Assembly (NCBI RefSeq): GCF_020524345.1
Contig: NZ_JAIVLH010000003.1
Coordinates: 186,001-250,000, forward strand
Direction: 5' to 3'
Length of the DNA stretch: 64,000 nucleotides
Source: Metabacillus niabensis
GTDB lineage: Bacteria > Bacillota > Bacilli > Bacillales > Bacillaceae
Position 1 is the first letter of the stretch. Every line of letters starts with the position of its first letter. The notes beneath the pieces are model-generated. The model was given only the letters and a program-made list of their open reading frames with translations, was not told the DNA's origin and searched no databases. The translations under genes were made by a program, and so were the position numbers. This document shows positions 55,899 through 64,000 of the stretch, piece after piece.

Positions 55899-57419
55899 TT
55901 AAATCCATTCAAACCCATCTGCCTCTAATAAAGAATCTGCGGCATCTGGTCCCATTGAACCTGAGTCATAATGATGAAGTGGGACAAGGTTCTCTTTAAA
56001 TGCCTCTAAAACCGGCTGTACCCATTTCCATGTTGATTCTACTTCATTCCAATGAACATAAAATCTCGAATCACCCCTTAAGGCATCAAATAATAGAAGC
56101 TCATATGCTTCAGGTTGATTCTCTGATTTAGAAGAAAAATCAATATTTATTGGTTCGGTTGTATTTGTTAACGGGTTTTTCATATTTATTTTTAAGCTAA
56201 CCTTTTCCTCTGGATTAATTGTAATAACCACATGAAGAGGAACAATCATTTTCTCTTTAAAGATATCTAAACTCTTTAATTCTTCTTTGAACTTAATCAC
56301 AATTTTTGTTGATTTTTCTTTCATTCTTTTACCAGTTCGAATATAAAAAGGGACCCCAGTCCATGTACAATTATCAATCCATAAACGCGCTGCAATAAAA
56401 GTATCATTATGTGAATTACTGCTAACTCCTAGCTCTTCCCTGTAACCAGCGACCTTACTATTAAGAATTTCTCCTGGGCCATATTGAGCACGAATAACAT
56501 TGTTTTCGATTTCGAATTTTTGAAGAGGTCTTAGCGATTGAATAATAGTTCTCTTTTCATTCATGATTACATCTTCATCAACTTTATTTGGGAGATTCAT
56601 AGCTGTCATCATTAAAAGTTGCATTAAATGATTTTGAAACATATCACGTATTGCTCCCGCTTGATCATAGTATCCTGCACGTTCCTCTACTCCTACTGTT
56701 TCACTAGCAGTAATTTGAACATTTGCAACATATTTGCTATTCCAAAGTTCTCGAAATAAAGAATTTGCAAAGTCATAAGATTCCAAGTTTTGAACCATCG
56801 GCTTTCCAAGATAATGATCAATCCGATAAATCTCTTCTTCGTTGAATTCATGAGATAATTTATTATTTAACTCTTGCGCTGTTTGTAAATCATGACCAAA
56901 AGGTTTTTCAATAATAAGGCGTCTCCATCCCTTTGTAGAACCTAATCCACTTTTATTAAGGTTTCTTGCAATATCTTGAACATATTCAGGTGAAACAGAT
57001 AAATAAAATAATCGATTCTCCGGAATTCCGAAATGCTCCTCACGAGTTTTTACAGTATCTAGTAGTATGGTATACCCTTCACATTCAGTTACATCTAGAC
57101 CTTGATATGAGAAGTAGCTAAGAAATTTAGTTAATTTCATTTCGTCAATATTAGATGCTCTAGAATACTCATTGAGTGAATCTTTCACATGCATTTTGAA
57201 TGAATCATCAGATAGTTTCTTTCTTCCTACACCAATAATGGAAATACAATGAGGTAAACGATTAACTAAAAAAAGTTGATATAATGCAGGAAAAATCTTT
57301 CTTTTAGCTAAATCCCCTGTTGCTCCAAACAATATAAAACTTACAGGCTCCAATCTTAACTTTTTATTAGAGTTACATCCTTTAATGTTATAATCCTGTG
57401 AAATCATTACCTCATTCAT
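55899..57419 (-). CDS. zwf: Glucose-6-phosphate dehydrogenase
   Basis: The 506-residue protein has the nucleotide-binding FILFGATGDLAKRK, EKPFGHD and the catalytic RIDHYLGKPMVQN (residues 199-209) with the essential histidine. It oxidises glucose 6-phosphate and generates NADPH. The start ATG follows GAGGAGGAG. With gnd it forms a two-gene unit placed between the glycine cleavage and betaine genes, so it may provide NADPH for the Rieske monooxygenase via the reductase at 60459. It could be a second copy of the housekeeping enzyme; this cannot be judged from the window. Confidence 0.95.
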   Translation of the reverse strand: MNEVMISQDYNIKGCNSNKKLRLEPVSFILFGATGDLAKRKIFPALYQLFLVNRLPHCISIIGVGRKKLSDDSFKMHVKDSLNEYSRASNIDEMKLTKFLSYFSYQGLDVTECEGYTILLDTVKTREEHFGIPENRLFYLSVSPEYVQDIARNLNKSGLGSTKGWRRLIIEKPFGHDLQTAQELNNKLSHEFNEEEIYRIDHYLGKPMVQNLESYDFANSLFRELWNSKYVANVQITASETVGVEERAGYYDQAGAIRDMFQNHLMQLLMMTAMNLPNKVDEDVIMNEKRTIIQSLRPLQKFEIENNVIRAQYGPGEILNSKVAGYREELGVSSNSHNDTFIAARLWIDNCTWTGVPFYIRTGKRMKEKSTKIVIKFKEELKSLDIFKEKMIVPLHVVITINPEEKVSLKINMKNPLTNTTEPINIDFSSKSENQPEAYELLLFDALRGDSRFYVHWNEVESTWKWVQPVLEAFKENLVPLHHYDSGSMGPDAADSLLEADGFEWI

Positions 57420-57468
57420 TTAATCTCCTCCTCTTTGGTAAACATTAACTCCTTCACTCGATAATTAG

Positions 57469-57497
57469 AGTATAAAATCTGGAATTCAAAATGATAA
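57469..57497 (-). promoter_or_regulatory. Possible sigma-A promoter of zwf-gnd
   Basis: TATACT is preceded at 17 bases by TTATCA on the minus strand, 50 bases upstream of the zwf start. The -35 box is weak. The rest of 57420-57962 contains no supported gene; a near-repeat of GCCTCAATGA occurs near 57819 and 57878. Confidence 0.4.
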
Positions 57498-57962
57498 GTA
57501 CGCACTTTATTATCATCTAGTATGAAAAAGTATACTTGTTATATTTTTATCGTTCCTGATATGACTAAATCTGTTCCAAAACATCAGCATAATTGCTCGA
57601 CACACTTATTTAAATTTACTATCTCTTTCTCATTGTTATTTAGTAAGATGAAACTATTTTCCACTAAAATACCTGGTTACATTTTCTACCAACTCTATTG
57701 TGCAAAACATCTAATCTAAGATAAAAATGTAATTAAATATTCCATCTCAAAATACAAGGGAGTTGACACTATGCTGATCGTCGATTCATTTTTTTACTTT
57801 ATTTAGCTATTATGTTGCCTCAATGAATAATCACATTCTAAATAAAGTCTTGACTTAAAGTACAAGTACTCTATTCGCCTCAATGACCCACTAATGCACC
57901 GACTTATTCCGTACCCAAAAAGGAAAGTTGTTGAAATATATAAACGAAAAGGAGAGATATGA

Positions 57963-59546
57963 ATGAAAACCAGGCATTTATACTTAAACAGCTTATTTTT
58001 TATTTCGATCTTACTAACTTGTATATTTATTATTTGGGGAATCTTTTTCACTGAAAATATGAACAAAATTACATTAGTATTATTTGATAGAACTGTTTCA
58101 AATTTAGGATGGATTTATGTTGTTGGAGCATTTTTCTTTGTCATATTTTCCTTTTACTTAATGTTTTCAAAGTATGGTAAAATCCGACTCGGAAAGGAAA
58201 CAGATAGACCTGAATTTTCAACTGGTTCCTGGCTTGCAATGTTATTTGGCGCAGGTACAGGAATAGGAATTGTTTATTATGGAGTTGCCGAGCCTGTGCT
58301 ACATTACACCTCCCCACCTGTTGGAGAAGGCTTTAGTTCAGCTGCAGCTGAAGCCGCTATGGAATATTCATTTTTTCATTGGGGGTTACAACCTTGGGGA
58401 ATATACGCTGTAATAGGGCTAGCCTTTGCGTTCTTTCAATTTAAAAAAGGACTTCCTGCTTCCGTTAGTTCTGCCTTCTATCCCCTTCTAAAAGAGAAAA
58501 TTCACGGACCAATTGGGAAGATAATTGATATTCTTGCTATTATTGCAACTGTATTTGGAATTGCAACGTCGTTAGGCTTAGGAACTATGCAAATCACAGC
58601 TGGTCTAAATCACTTATTCAGTGTTCCGGATACATTATCCGTTCAGCTAACTGTTATTGGAGTCGCAACGATCCTTTATATGATATCAATAAGTACTGGA
58701 ATAGGTCGTGGGATTAAGATTCTATCAAATACTGCCTTACTTTTATCTATCGCAATCATGGGTATTATTATCGTTGTAGGGCCTACTACCTCTATATTTA
58801 ATACTTTGATAGATTCAACAGGTGGTTATATTAGTAATTGGCTTAATATGAGTTTAGGATTAGAGCCATTCGGAGACGCATCGTGGTTACATGGTTGGAC
58901 GCTCTTTTACTGGGCATGGTGGATAGCATGGGCTCCTTTTGTCGGCTTATTTATTGCTAGAATCTCTAAGGGGAGAACGATTCGTGCATTTATTTTTGGG
59001 GTATTAATTGTTCCAACTCTCGGAACATTTTTATGGTTTTCTGTCTTTGGAGGATCAGCATTACATATTATTCACAACTTAGGAAACACAGAACTAGCCA
59101 CAGCGATCACTTCCAATCTTTCATTATCTATTTTTAACTTCTTTGAGTATTTACCATTTCCTTTACTTTTAAGTATATTAGGTTTTTCAGTTATAGCAAT
59201 ATATTATATTACAGTAGCTGATACAGCTACCTATGTTCTGGGGATGCTCTCAGAGAGAGGGAGATTAACACCATCTATTAGCGTTAAAGTGACATGGGGA
59301 TTTATTCAAGCACTGGTTGCTTCAGTCTTACTAATAGCAGGTGGATTAGAGGTCCTACAACGTTTTTCTATTGTAGTTGCATTCCCATTCGCGATTATCA
59401 TGTTTCTAATGTGTTGGTCCTTGTTTATAGAATTAAAAAAAGAAGTTAATATGAATACAAATAAGTATACCTTGATAAAAGATCAAACGGAGGAATATGT
59501 AAGGCCTATATCGAATTCAGAAACTAAAACAGGAACTAATTCTTAG
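57963..59546 (+). CDS. BCCT-family betaine/carnitine/choline transporter
   Basis: The 527-residue protein has twelve transmembrane helices. The glycine-rich segment FGAGTGIGIVYYGVAEP in helix 3 is the sodium-binding stretch of BCCT carriers, and the tryptophan-rich WTLFYWAWWIAWAPFVG in helix 8 forms the quaternary-ammonium pocket. Closest types are OpuD/BetL-like sodium-coupled glycine betaine importers. AAGGAGAG stands seven bases before the ATG. Its C-terminal tail is short, without the long osmosensing extension of BetP. It is transcribed against its neighbours and probably imports betaine as a nutrient for the adjacent Rieske and sarcosine oxidase enzymes. Confidence 0.93.
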   Translation: MKTRHLYLNSLFFISILLTCIFIIWGIFFTENMNKITLVLFDRTVSNLGWIYVVGAFFFVIFSFYLMFSKYGKIRLGKETDRPEFSTGSWLAMLFGAGTGIGIVYYGVAEPVLHYTSPPVGEGFSSAAAEAAMEYSFFHWGLQPWGIYAVIGLAFAFFQFKKGLPASVSSAFYPLLKEKIHGPIGKIIDILAIIATVFGIATSLGLGTMQITAGLNHLFSVPDTLSVQLTVIGVATILYMISISTGIGRGIKILSNTALLLSIAIMGIIIVVGPTTSIFNTLIDSTGGYISNWLNMSLGLEPFGDASWLHGWTLFYWAWWIAWAPFVGLFIARISKGRTIRAFIFGVLIVPTLGTFLWFSVFGGSALHIIHNLGNTELATAITSNLSLSIFNFFEYLPFPLLLSILGFSVIAIYYITVADTATYVLGMLSERGRLTPSISVKVTWGFIQALVASVLLIAGGLEVLQRFSIVVAFPFAIIMFLMCWSLFIELKKEVNMNTNKYTLIKDQTEEYVRPISNSETKTGTNS

Positions 59547-59883
59547 TAGAGTCATATATGTTTATTAAATCCCTTGATGTTAGTGGAATTGAATCATTTA
59601 TACTCTCACAATATGGATATGCTTTCTAAACATGGAAGAATTCTTTTAATAACTCTTTTAATAAAACTCTTTCCCTTGGACTCGTCAAGACGTTTCCAAG
59701 TTTTTTTTGAATTCCTACTTTTTAATGATATTGCCTTCATCTACCTATTTTTCCAGATCTAAAGAATCATTTTTCTTTTCTCCTCAGGAAGTCAATGCCA
59801 TTCCCCCTCATTATGTTCTGGTTAGCTAATCATTGACTTAAGGTTGCTGACTTTTTCCTTTACTGATAAGACCTAACAACAAA

Positions 59884-59919
59884 CCAACAAGGAATAGGTG
59901 TTGTACTACTCCTTGTTGG
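59884..59919 (-). terminator. Terminator-like hairpin after the riboswitch-controlled small ORF
   Basis: A perfect ten-base inverted repeat (CCAACAAGGA / TCCTTGTTGG) is followed on the minus strand by TTTGTTGTT, 41 bases after the small ORF's stop. The stretch 59547-59883 shows no gene that I can support. Confidence 0.6.
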
Positions 59920-59960
59920 TAAAGCTGCGTATTTTATTACATTGGTCTCATCTCTATTTT

Positions 59961-60125
59961 TTAAAACACAAGTGTCACTATTTTATATAAAGATAGTGGT
60001 AATAAGCCTAATGCAATAACAAATAACAATAGGTGTGTAAATTGCAAGGTTCCTTGGTGCAGCCCCTGGATAAAAAGAAAAATCCAGAGAATACTTAAGC
60101 ATATTTGTAAGGCAATTTCGATAAT
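59961..60125 (-). CDS. Tiny membrane protein downstream of a glycine riboswitch, with an ATT start
   Basis: A 54-codon frame on the minus strand encodes two hydrophobic segments (about residues 3-20 and 31-50) joined by GLHQGTLQFTH, and ends in IVTLVF. It has no ATG, GTG or TTG at its beginning, but an ATT stands eight bases after AAGGTGGTGG, exactly where a start codon is expected, and the frame is open from there to the stop. This could be a rare ATT start or a gene whose ATG mutated to ATT. It is the only frame on this strand between the riboswitch and the hairpin at 59884. I do not recognise a family; a role in glycine export or membrane function is possible but unproven. Confidence 0.45.
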   Translation of the reverse strand: MIEIALQICLSILWIFLFIQGLHQGTLQFTHLLLFVIALGLLPLSLYKIVTLVF

Positions 60126-60292
60126 TATTTAATCCACCACCTTAATGTTTGCTTTATTTTAGGAGATTAGTTGAGATTAATATTGATTTTTTTCAAACTG
60201 CACCCAATTCTCTAATATTGAAACAGTCTTATTTTGTTTCTTATCCATCTCAACATTTGAACAACATTATTAAGCTGTCTGGGACTATAATC

Positions 60293-60416
60293 AAAGAAAA
60301 AGAACAGAGAGGGGTGCTATGTTATCCCTTCTCTGTCCTTTTACCTGAGAGATTTGTTTCAAGTATATTGAAACTTGCTCACTCGGTGGCAATGTATAAA
60401 TCTACAACACTCTCCT
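60293..60416 (-). ncRNA. Single-aptamer glycine riboswitch with terminator
   Basis: On the minus strand GGAGAGTG, TTGCCACCGAGTGAGCAAG and ATCTCTCAGGTAAAAGGACAG form one glycine aptamer (about 60331-60416). It is followed by AAAAGGACAGAGAAGGG pairing with CCCTCTCTGTTCTTTTT, a terminator ending near 60293. It starts 43 bases after the reductase stop, so it could be reached by read-through or from a weak TTTACC-17-TTTATA promoter. The only frame downstream before the hairpin at 59884 is the small ORF at 59961. The stretch 60126-60292 holds nothing else I recognise. Confidence 0.9.
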
Positions 60417-60458
60417 ATAAAATATTTCTGATCAAAAAGGTAAAGACTACCATTTAAA

Positions 60459-61478
60459 CTAATGCGTAACAGCAACACTCTTTTTTTCAAATTTCATTGA
60501 AGAACTATGCCCTGGTTGAATTTTTGCTTTTGGGTCAATATATGCTTTAGCATTATTTACTGCAGTAGGTGCTTCTCCGAAGCCGCTAGCAATAAGATTC
60601 ACCTTTCCATCATAGGTACATATATCACCTGCTGCATAGATCCCTTCAATGTTTGTTTCCATTCTAGAATTAACAATGATCGAGGTTTTTTCTATTTCAA
60701 GGCCCCACTCTTTAATTGGTCCAAGAGAAGAAACAAAACCAAAATTTATAATTAGTTCATCAATAGAAATGGTTTCTGTGCCTATTCCCTTTACTGCTTC
60801 TAGGACAACTTCATTAATCTTATCTTCACCAATTAACCGAGTTGGGACATATGGAGTTAAAACTTCAACTTTTGACTTCTTTAGTAATTCAACACTATGT
60901 TCATGTGCACGAAATTTATCACGTCGATGAGTCAAATATACTTTCTCAGCAATTGGTTCCAGCATGAGCGCCCAGTCAACTGCTGAATCTCCGCCACCAG
61001 CTACCATAACACGTTTCCCAGCAAAATTATTAATATCCCCTACAAAATAATGTAGATTCGTGGTCTCATATTTTTTAGCTTCTTCAAGTTCAAGTTTACG
61101 AGGTTGAAATGCTCCATTTCCTGCTGTAATAATAATTGCTTTTGTATAGTGAATATCATCATTTGTCGTTATTTTAAACGTACCGTCCATGTCCTTTTCA
61201 ACAGATTCTACTTTCTGTTCAAGGGCAATCGTTGGTTCAAATTTTGCCATTTGTTCCTTTAAGTTATTTACCAAATCCTGTGCAAGAATTTTTGGGAATC
61301 CTGCTACATCATATATATATTTATCAGGGTATAATGCACTAAGCTGCCCTCCCAGTTGTGGTAGGCTCTCTATTATTTTCACACTACATTGGCGCATTCC
61401 TCCATAAAAGGCAGTAAATAAACCGACCGGACCTCCTCCAATAATAGTGATATCAAATACCTCTTTATTTTGAGACAT
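60459..61478 (-). CDS. Ferredoxin/flavodoxin-NADP(+) reductase, thioredoxin-reductase-like (YumC type)
   Basis: The 339-residue protein has two nucleotide-binding folds: FAD at [15 protein letters not shown] and NADPH at [15 protein letters not shown], and it lacks the CxxC of thioredoxin reductases. The C-terminal [11 protein letters not shown] is also typical. This is the bacterial ferredoxin-NADP reductase type represented by YumC. It lies downstream of the Rieske monooxygenase gene and is its likely NADPH-dependent electron donor, perhaps through a ferredoxin encoded elsewhere. The ATG start follows AGGAGAG. Confidence 0.9.
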   Translation of the reverse strand: MSQNKEVFDITIIGGGPVGLFTAFYGGMRQCSVKIIESLPQLGGQLSALYPDKYIYDVAGFPKILAQDLVNNLKEQMAKFEPTIALEQKVESVEKDMDGTFKITTNDDIHYTKAIIITAGNGAFQPRKLELEEAKKYETTNLHYFVGDINNFAGKRVMVAGGGDSAVDWALMLEPIAEKVYLTHRRDKFRAHEHSVELLKKSKVEVLTPYVPTRLIGEDKINEVVLEAVKGIGTETISIDELIINFGFVSSLGPIKEWGLEIEKTSIIVNSRMETNIEGIYAAGDICTYDGKVNLIASGFGEAPTAVNNAKAYIDPKAKIQPGHSSSMKFEKKSVAVTH

Positions 61479-61522
61479 ACCATTCTCTCCTTTTAAACTT
61501 TAAACATATAGTGTAATAAAAG

Positions 61523-61555
61523 ATAAGGACGTCACCATTACATCGACGCCCTTAT
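61523..61555 (-). terminator. Hairpin between the Rieske oxygenase and reductase genes
   Basis: ATAAGGACGTC / GACGCCCTTAT form an 11-base stem with one mismatch and an 11-base loop, followed on the minus strand by CTTTTATT, about 55 bases after the Rieske stop. Confidence 0.6.
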
Positions 61556-61609
61556 ATTGCGAAGATTCAGAATTTAACCTGTGACATAATACCCGAAAAG
61601 TTATAGCTT

Positions 61610-62770
61610 TTAATTTGCAATCTGATTTGATGATAATCCAATTGATTCTAAAACATACTCATAAAAGCGAGAAACATGATGCTCAACCGGCACCAAAAAC
61701 CCTCCATTTTGGTAGGCTTTTGACCCCATATTTTCTTGACACCATTGACACGCTTCGAAGTCTTGTTCATTTACCCGATGAAATAATTCAACAGCATCTG
61801 TAGCATCAAAATCTGTTTTAGCCATTTCATCTGGATCAAATAACCAATCACAAATAACAATGGATCTTTCCGCACTGATTGGTATAATGCGATGTATGAT
61901 AACATGATCAGGTGTTAAATTCATAAATATATGTGGATTTATAGTCATTCCGTAATATAAACGATCATCCTCAGGTAATAACCCTTTTAACATTGGTCGA
62001 TTTCCTTTTCCACTAATTGAGAATGCCTCAATATTTTCACTAAAACTTGCTCCTGAACCTGTTTCGTTCTGTGTACCAACTCCAGTACGGAATTGAGGGA
62101 AAGCTGAAGTTAGTTCTGGATGAATAGCTGAGCAATGATAGCATTCTTGAAAGTTTTCTACTATGATTTTCCAGTTTGCTTTCACATCATACTCTTTTCG
62201 ATGGGCAACTCTTAAGTTTGGAATTTGGTACCTAGCTAATGTTTCAAGCTCGCCAAAACGCTCAATAATTTGTGGATTTAATTGTTGTTCAAGAGGTAGT
62301 GGATTTTCTGATAAATTTAACCAAATCAATCCATGCCATGTTTGAACATTCACTTTCTCTAAACCATAGTTTTCATTATTAACTAGCTCTTCTCGGCATT
62401 CACTTGAATTTGGAACCCCAGCTAATCTACCATCAAGTCCATAGCTCCATGAATGGTAAGGGCAACGAATAATACCAGTTTTCCCTGAAGAAGTACTACA
62501 AAGTGTAGCACCGCGATGACGACATACGTTCAAGAAACCACGAAGCACATGATCTTTACCTCTAATAATTAATATATTTTCACCTTCAACCTTTATTGTG
62601 ATATATTGACCAGGTTCAGCTACGTCATATTCATAGCCCACAAAAAGCCAGTGTTTTGCAAAGATATGTTTTCTTTCTAATTCAAAAATCACAGGGGATG
62701 TATACAATTCTCCTCTTAATGTAGATTTAATTTTTCCACTGCCATTTACAATATTTTCTTCTATTATCAT
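61610..62770 (-). CDS. Rieske non-heme iron oxygenase alpha subunit (glycine betaine monooxygenase type)
   Basis: The 386-residue protein binds a Rieske 2Fe-2S cluster through CRH (Cys83, His85) and CPYH (Cys103, His106), and a catalytic mononuclear iron through NFQECYHCSAIHPEL (His212, His217) with an Asp further on. Length and motifs match the GbcA/stachydrine-demethylase group of oxygenases that remove N-methyl groups from quaternary ammonium compounds. In this setting, next to a BCCT transporter, a reductase and sarcosine oxidase, glycine betaine to dimethylglycine plus formaldehyde is the likely reaction; other betaines cannot be ruled out. Confidence 0.88.
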   Translation of the reverse strand: MIIEENIVNGSGKIKSTLRGELYTSPVIFELERKHIFAKHWLFVGYEYDVAEPGQYITIKVEGENILIIRGKDHVLRGFLNVCRHRGATLCSTSSGKTGIIRCPYHSWSYGLDGRLAGVPNSSECREELVNNENYGLEKVNVQTWHGLIWLNLSENPLPLEQQLNPQIIERFGELETLARYQIPNLRVAHRKEYDVKANWKIIVENFQECYHCSAIHPELTSAFPQFRTGVGTQNETGSGASFSENIEAFSISGKGNRPMLKGLLPEDDRLYYGMTINPHIFMNLTPDHVIIHRIIPISAERSIVICDWLFDPDEMAKTDFDATDAVELFHRVNEQDFEACQWCQENMGSKAYQNGGFLVPVEHHVSRFYEYVLESIGLSSNQIAN

Positions 62771-62868
62771 TTTTTCTTTACTCCCTTCAAATATCTTAAA
62801 TATGATAAATGATTAAATAAACAATGCAATTAAATAACTACTGACTTTTATGGTTAACCCCTAGATAA

Positions 62869-64000
62869 TTATTGTTGATAAGCAAAACGTTTTGGACTGA
62901 ATAAATCAATCGGATGATTTGTTTTTCCATCGATCACTAAGTCAGCTAAAATTTCCCCTACGACACTAGCAAACTTAAATCCATGCCCAGAAAAACCTGC
63001 AGCAATTGCCACTTGTGGATGTTCTGGGTGTTCAGATATAACAAAATGTTCATCTGGCGTGTTTGTATACATGCAGGTTTTACCTTGTAAAAATCGACCG
63101 TTCAACTGCGGAAGAACTTGTGCTATATACTCTCTCATCATTTCCACTTCCTCGTCGTATACGTTGCGATCAATCGTTTCTGGCATACATGGCTTCCCTT
63201 TACGGAAAAAAGCAATTTTTGCTCCTTCCGCTCCTATTCCAGTGGAAGGAAAACCATATAATTGAACACCATCTTCTGCTTCCCATATATAAATAGGCTG
63301 TTTTCCAACCTTGAATGGTTCAATTCCATTCTTTGGCTCAAAAAACATTTGAATATGACGCTCTACTTGTAAGGATATTCCTAAATCGTTTAATAACTTT
63401 GGTGCCCAAGCTCCTGCTGAAATAACTATTTTTCCAGCTTCATATGTCCCACTATTTGTTACTACACGTACACCTTCACCGGAAGGATTCGCTTCCCAAG
63501 ACTGAACAGACTCAAAAAACTTAAGATCTGCACCGTATTTTTCCGCTTGTAATAAATGAGTATATACACTCTTTTCCGGTCTAACAAATCCAGCCAGTTC
63601 TTCATACAAACCAATCGTATTAGAGGCAGGATTAAAAACTGGGAACCGTCTTCTTATGCTCTCTGCATCAAGTATCTCATAGGCCAAATCCCACTGAATG
63701 GCGCTCTTGATACTACCGGAGACTGTTAAACTTTCTGGAGAACCAAACATTAGACCGCCTGTTATCGTTAAAATTTCTTCTCCACTTTCTCTTTCAATCT
63801 CATCCCACAATTCATATGCTCTTAGTAGTAAGGGAACATAAGCAGGATCCTCAAAATAGGATTGTCTTATGATTCTTGAACCGCCGTGGCTAGAACCTAG
63901 GTCATGTGCAGGACCAAATTGTTCAAGGCCAAGTACTTTCTGTCCTCTCTTTGCTAATTGATATGCAGTCGTACTCCCCATAGCACCTAATCCAATGACG
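62869..64000 (-). CDS. Monomeric sarcosine oxidase (5' end outside window)
   Basis: The frame runs off the right edge; VIGLGAMGSTTAYQLAKRG at the visible start is the FAD-binding fold of the DAO/MSOX family, so only a few N-terminal residues are missing. Further motifs are SSHGGSRIIRQSYFEDPAYV near the active site and CMYTNTPDEHFVI, whose cysteine carries the covalent FAD, followed by GFSGHGFKFASVVG. It oxidises sarcosine to glycine, formaldehyde (or methylene-tetrahydrofolate) and hydrogen peroxide. It precedes the Rieske gene by about 100 bases on the same strand and supplies glycine to the riboswitch-controlled cleavage operon. N-methyltryptophan oxidase-like activity is an alternative. 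Confidence 0.9.
   Translation of the reverse strand, partial: VIGLGAMGSTTAYQLAKRGQKVLGLEQFGPAHDLGSSHGGSRIIRQSYFEDPAYVPLLLRAYELWDEIERESGEEILTITGGLMFGSPESLTVSGSIKSAIQWDLAYEILDAESIRRRFPVFNPASNTIGLYEELAGFVRPEKSVYTHLLQAEKYGADLKFFESVQSWEANPSGEGVRVVTNSGTYEAGKIVISAGAWAPKLLNDLGISLQVERHIQMFFEPKNGIEPFKVGKQPIYIWEAEDGVQLYGFPSTGIGAEGAKIAFFRKGKPCMPETIDRNVYDEEVEMMREYIAQVLPQLNGRFLQGKTCMYTNTPDEHFVISEHPEHPQVAIAAGFSGHGFKFASVVGEILADLVIDGKTNHPIDLFSPKRFAYQQ

Noticed and set aside
57522-57719. 65-codon plus-strand frame between zwf and the BCCT gene
   Set aside because: No Shine-Dalgarno sequence and no family resemblance; AT-rich DNA yields such frames by chance.
57803-58066. 87-codon minus-strand frame overlapping the start of the BCCT gene
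   Set aside because: It is antisense to the transporter's first helix, has low-complexity content and no recognisable domain.
59574-59762. 62-codon plus-strand frame after the BCCT gene
   Set aside because: No ribosome binding site, biased hydrophobic composition from AT-rich DNA and no relation to known proteins.
1-64000. CRISPR array, rRNA operon, prophage or replication origin
   Set aside because: No regularly spaced direct repeats, rRNA sequence, phage structural genes or DnaA-box clusters were seen.

Overview
The window looks like chromosomal DNA from a low-GC Gram-positive endospore-former of the Bacillaceae. The base composition is AT-rich, Shine-Dalgarno sequences are strong (GGAGG types), lipoproteins carry typical lipoboxes, sensors are YesM/YesN type, CcpA-like cre sites recur, and glycine cleavage genes have the two-subunit GcvPA/GcvPB form behind a glycine riboswitch. 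No rRNA, complete tRNA or CRISPR array is present. Most genes lie on the minus strand.

The left two thirds (1-41000) is a plant-glycan sugar-utilisation region. It starts with a cut-off sugar porter and a three-gene sensor set (sugar-binding protein, YesM-type kinase, YesN-type regulator). An HPr-like protein that keeps the regulatory Ser but lacks the catalytic His follows, and then a decayed hepT toxin gene. The first large locus (6725-21958) holds two esterases, a GH78 rhamnosidase, a GH3 glucosidase, a YesL protein, an LplABC-type oligosaccharide ABC transporter and a YesM/YesN pair. The second (22311-40999) is framed by two close LacI-family paralogues. It carries a nucleoside hydrolase-like protein, an ABC transporter, a DUF5060/apiosidase-like glycosidase, another YesM/YesN pair, a DUF1593 protein, an FGGY kinase, a split transketolase and an L-fucose isomerase-like protein. 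The isomerase, kinase and two-subunit transketolase match the logic of D-apiose catabolism, and the apiosidase-like glycosidase fits this. The glycosidases and esterases lack signal peptides, so oligosaccharides are probably imported and cut inside the cell. A shared operator-like motif (AACTAAAT-ATTTTTA type) occurs around the promoters near both LacI genes.

The region 41000-45570 is a patch of decayed mobile DNA: a tRNA 3' end-like remnant, coding-like debris and a group II intron reverse-transcriptase fragment. These bracket an intact PfoR-like PTS IIC gene and a divergent LysR regulator.

The right third (45572-64000) is a one-carbon and glycine betaine catabolic region. A tandem glycine riboswitch leads the operon glyA (frameshifted), sdaAB, sdaAA, gcvT, gcvH, gcvPA, gcvPB, followed by lipA and a HesB-like gene. 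To its right lie a decayed sarcosine oxidase, gnd, zwf, a BCCT betaine transporter, a second (single-aptamer) glycine riboswitch with a tiny membrane-protein ORF, a ferredoxin/flavodoxin-NADP reductase, a Rieske monooxygenase of glycine-betaine type and a cut-off monomeric sarcosine oxidase. Together these suggest uptake of betaine, stepwise demethylation to glycine, conversion to serine and then pyruvate, with zwf/gnd supplying NADPH.
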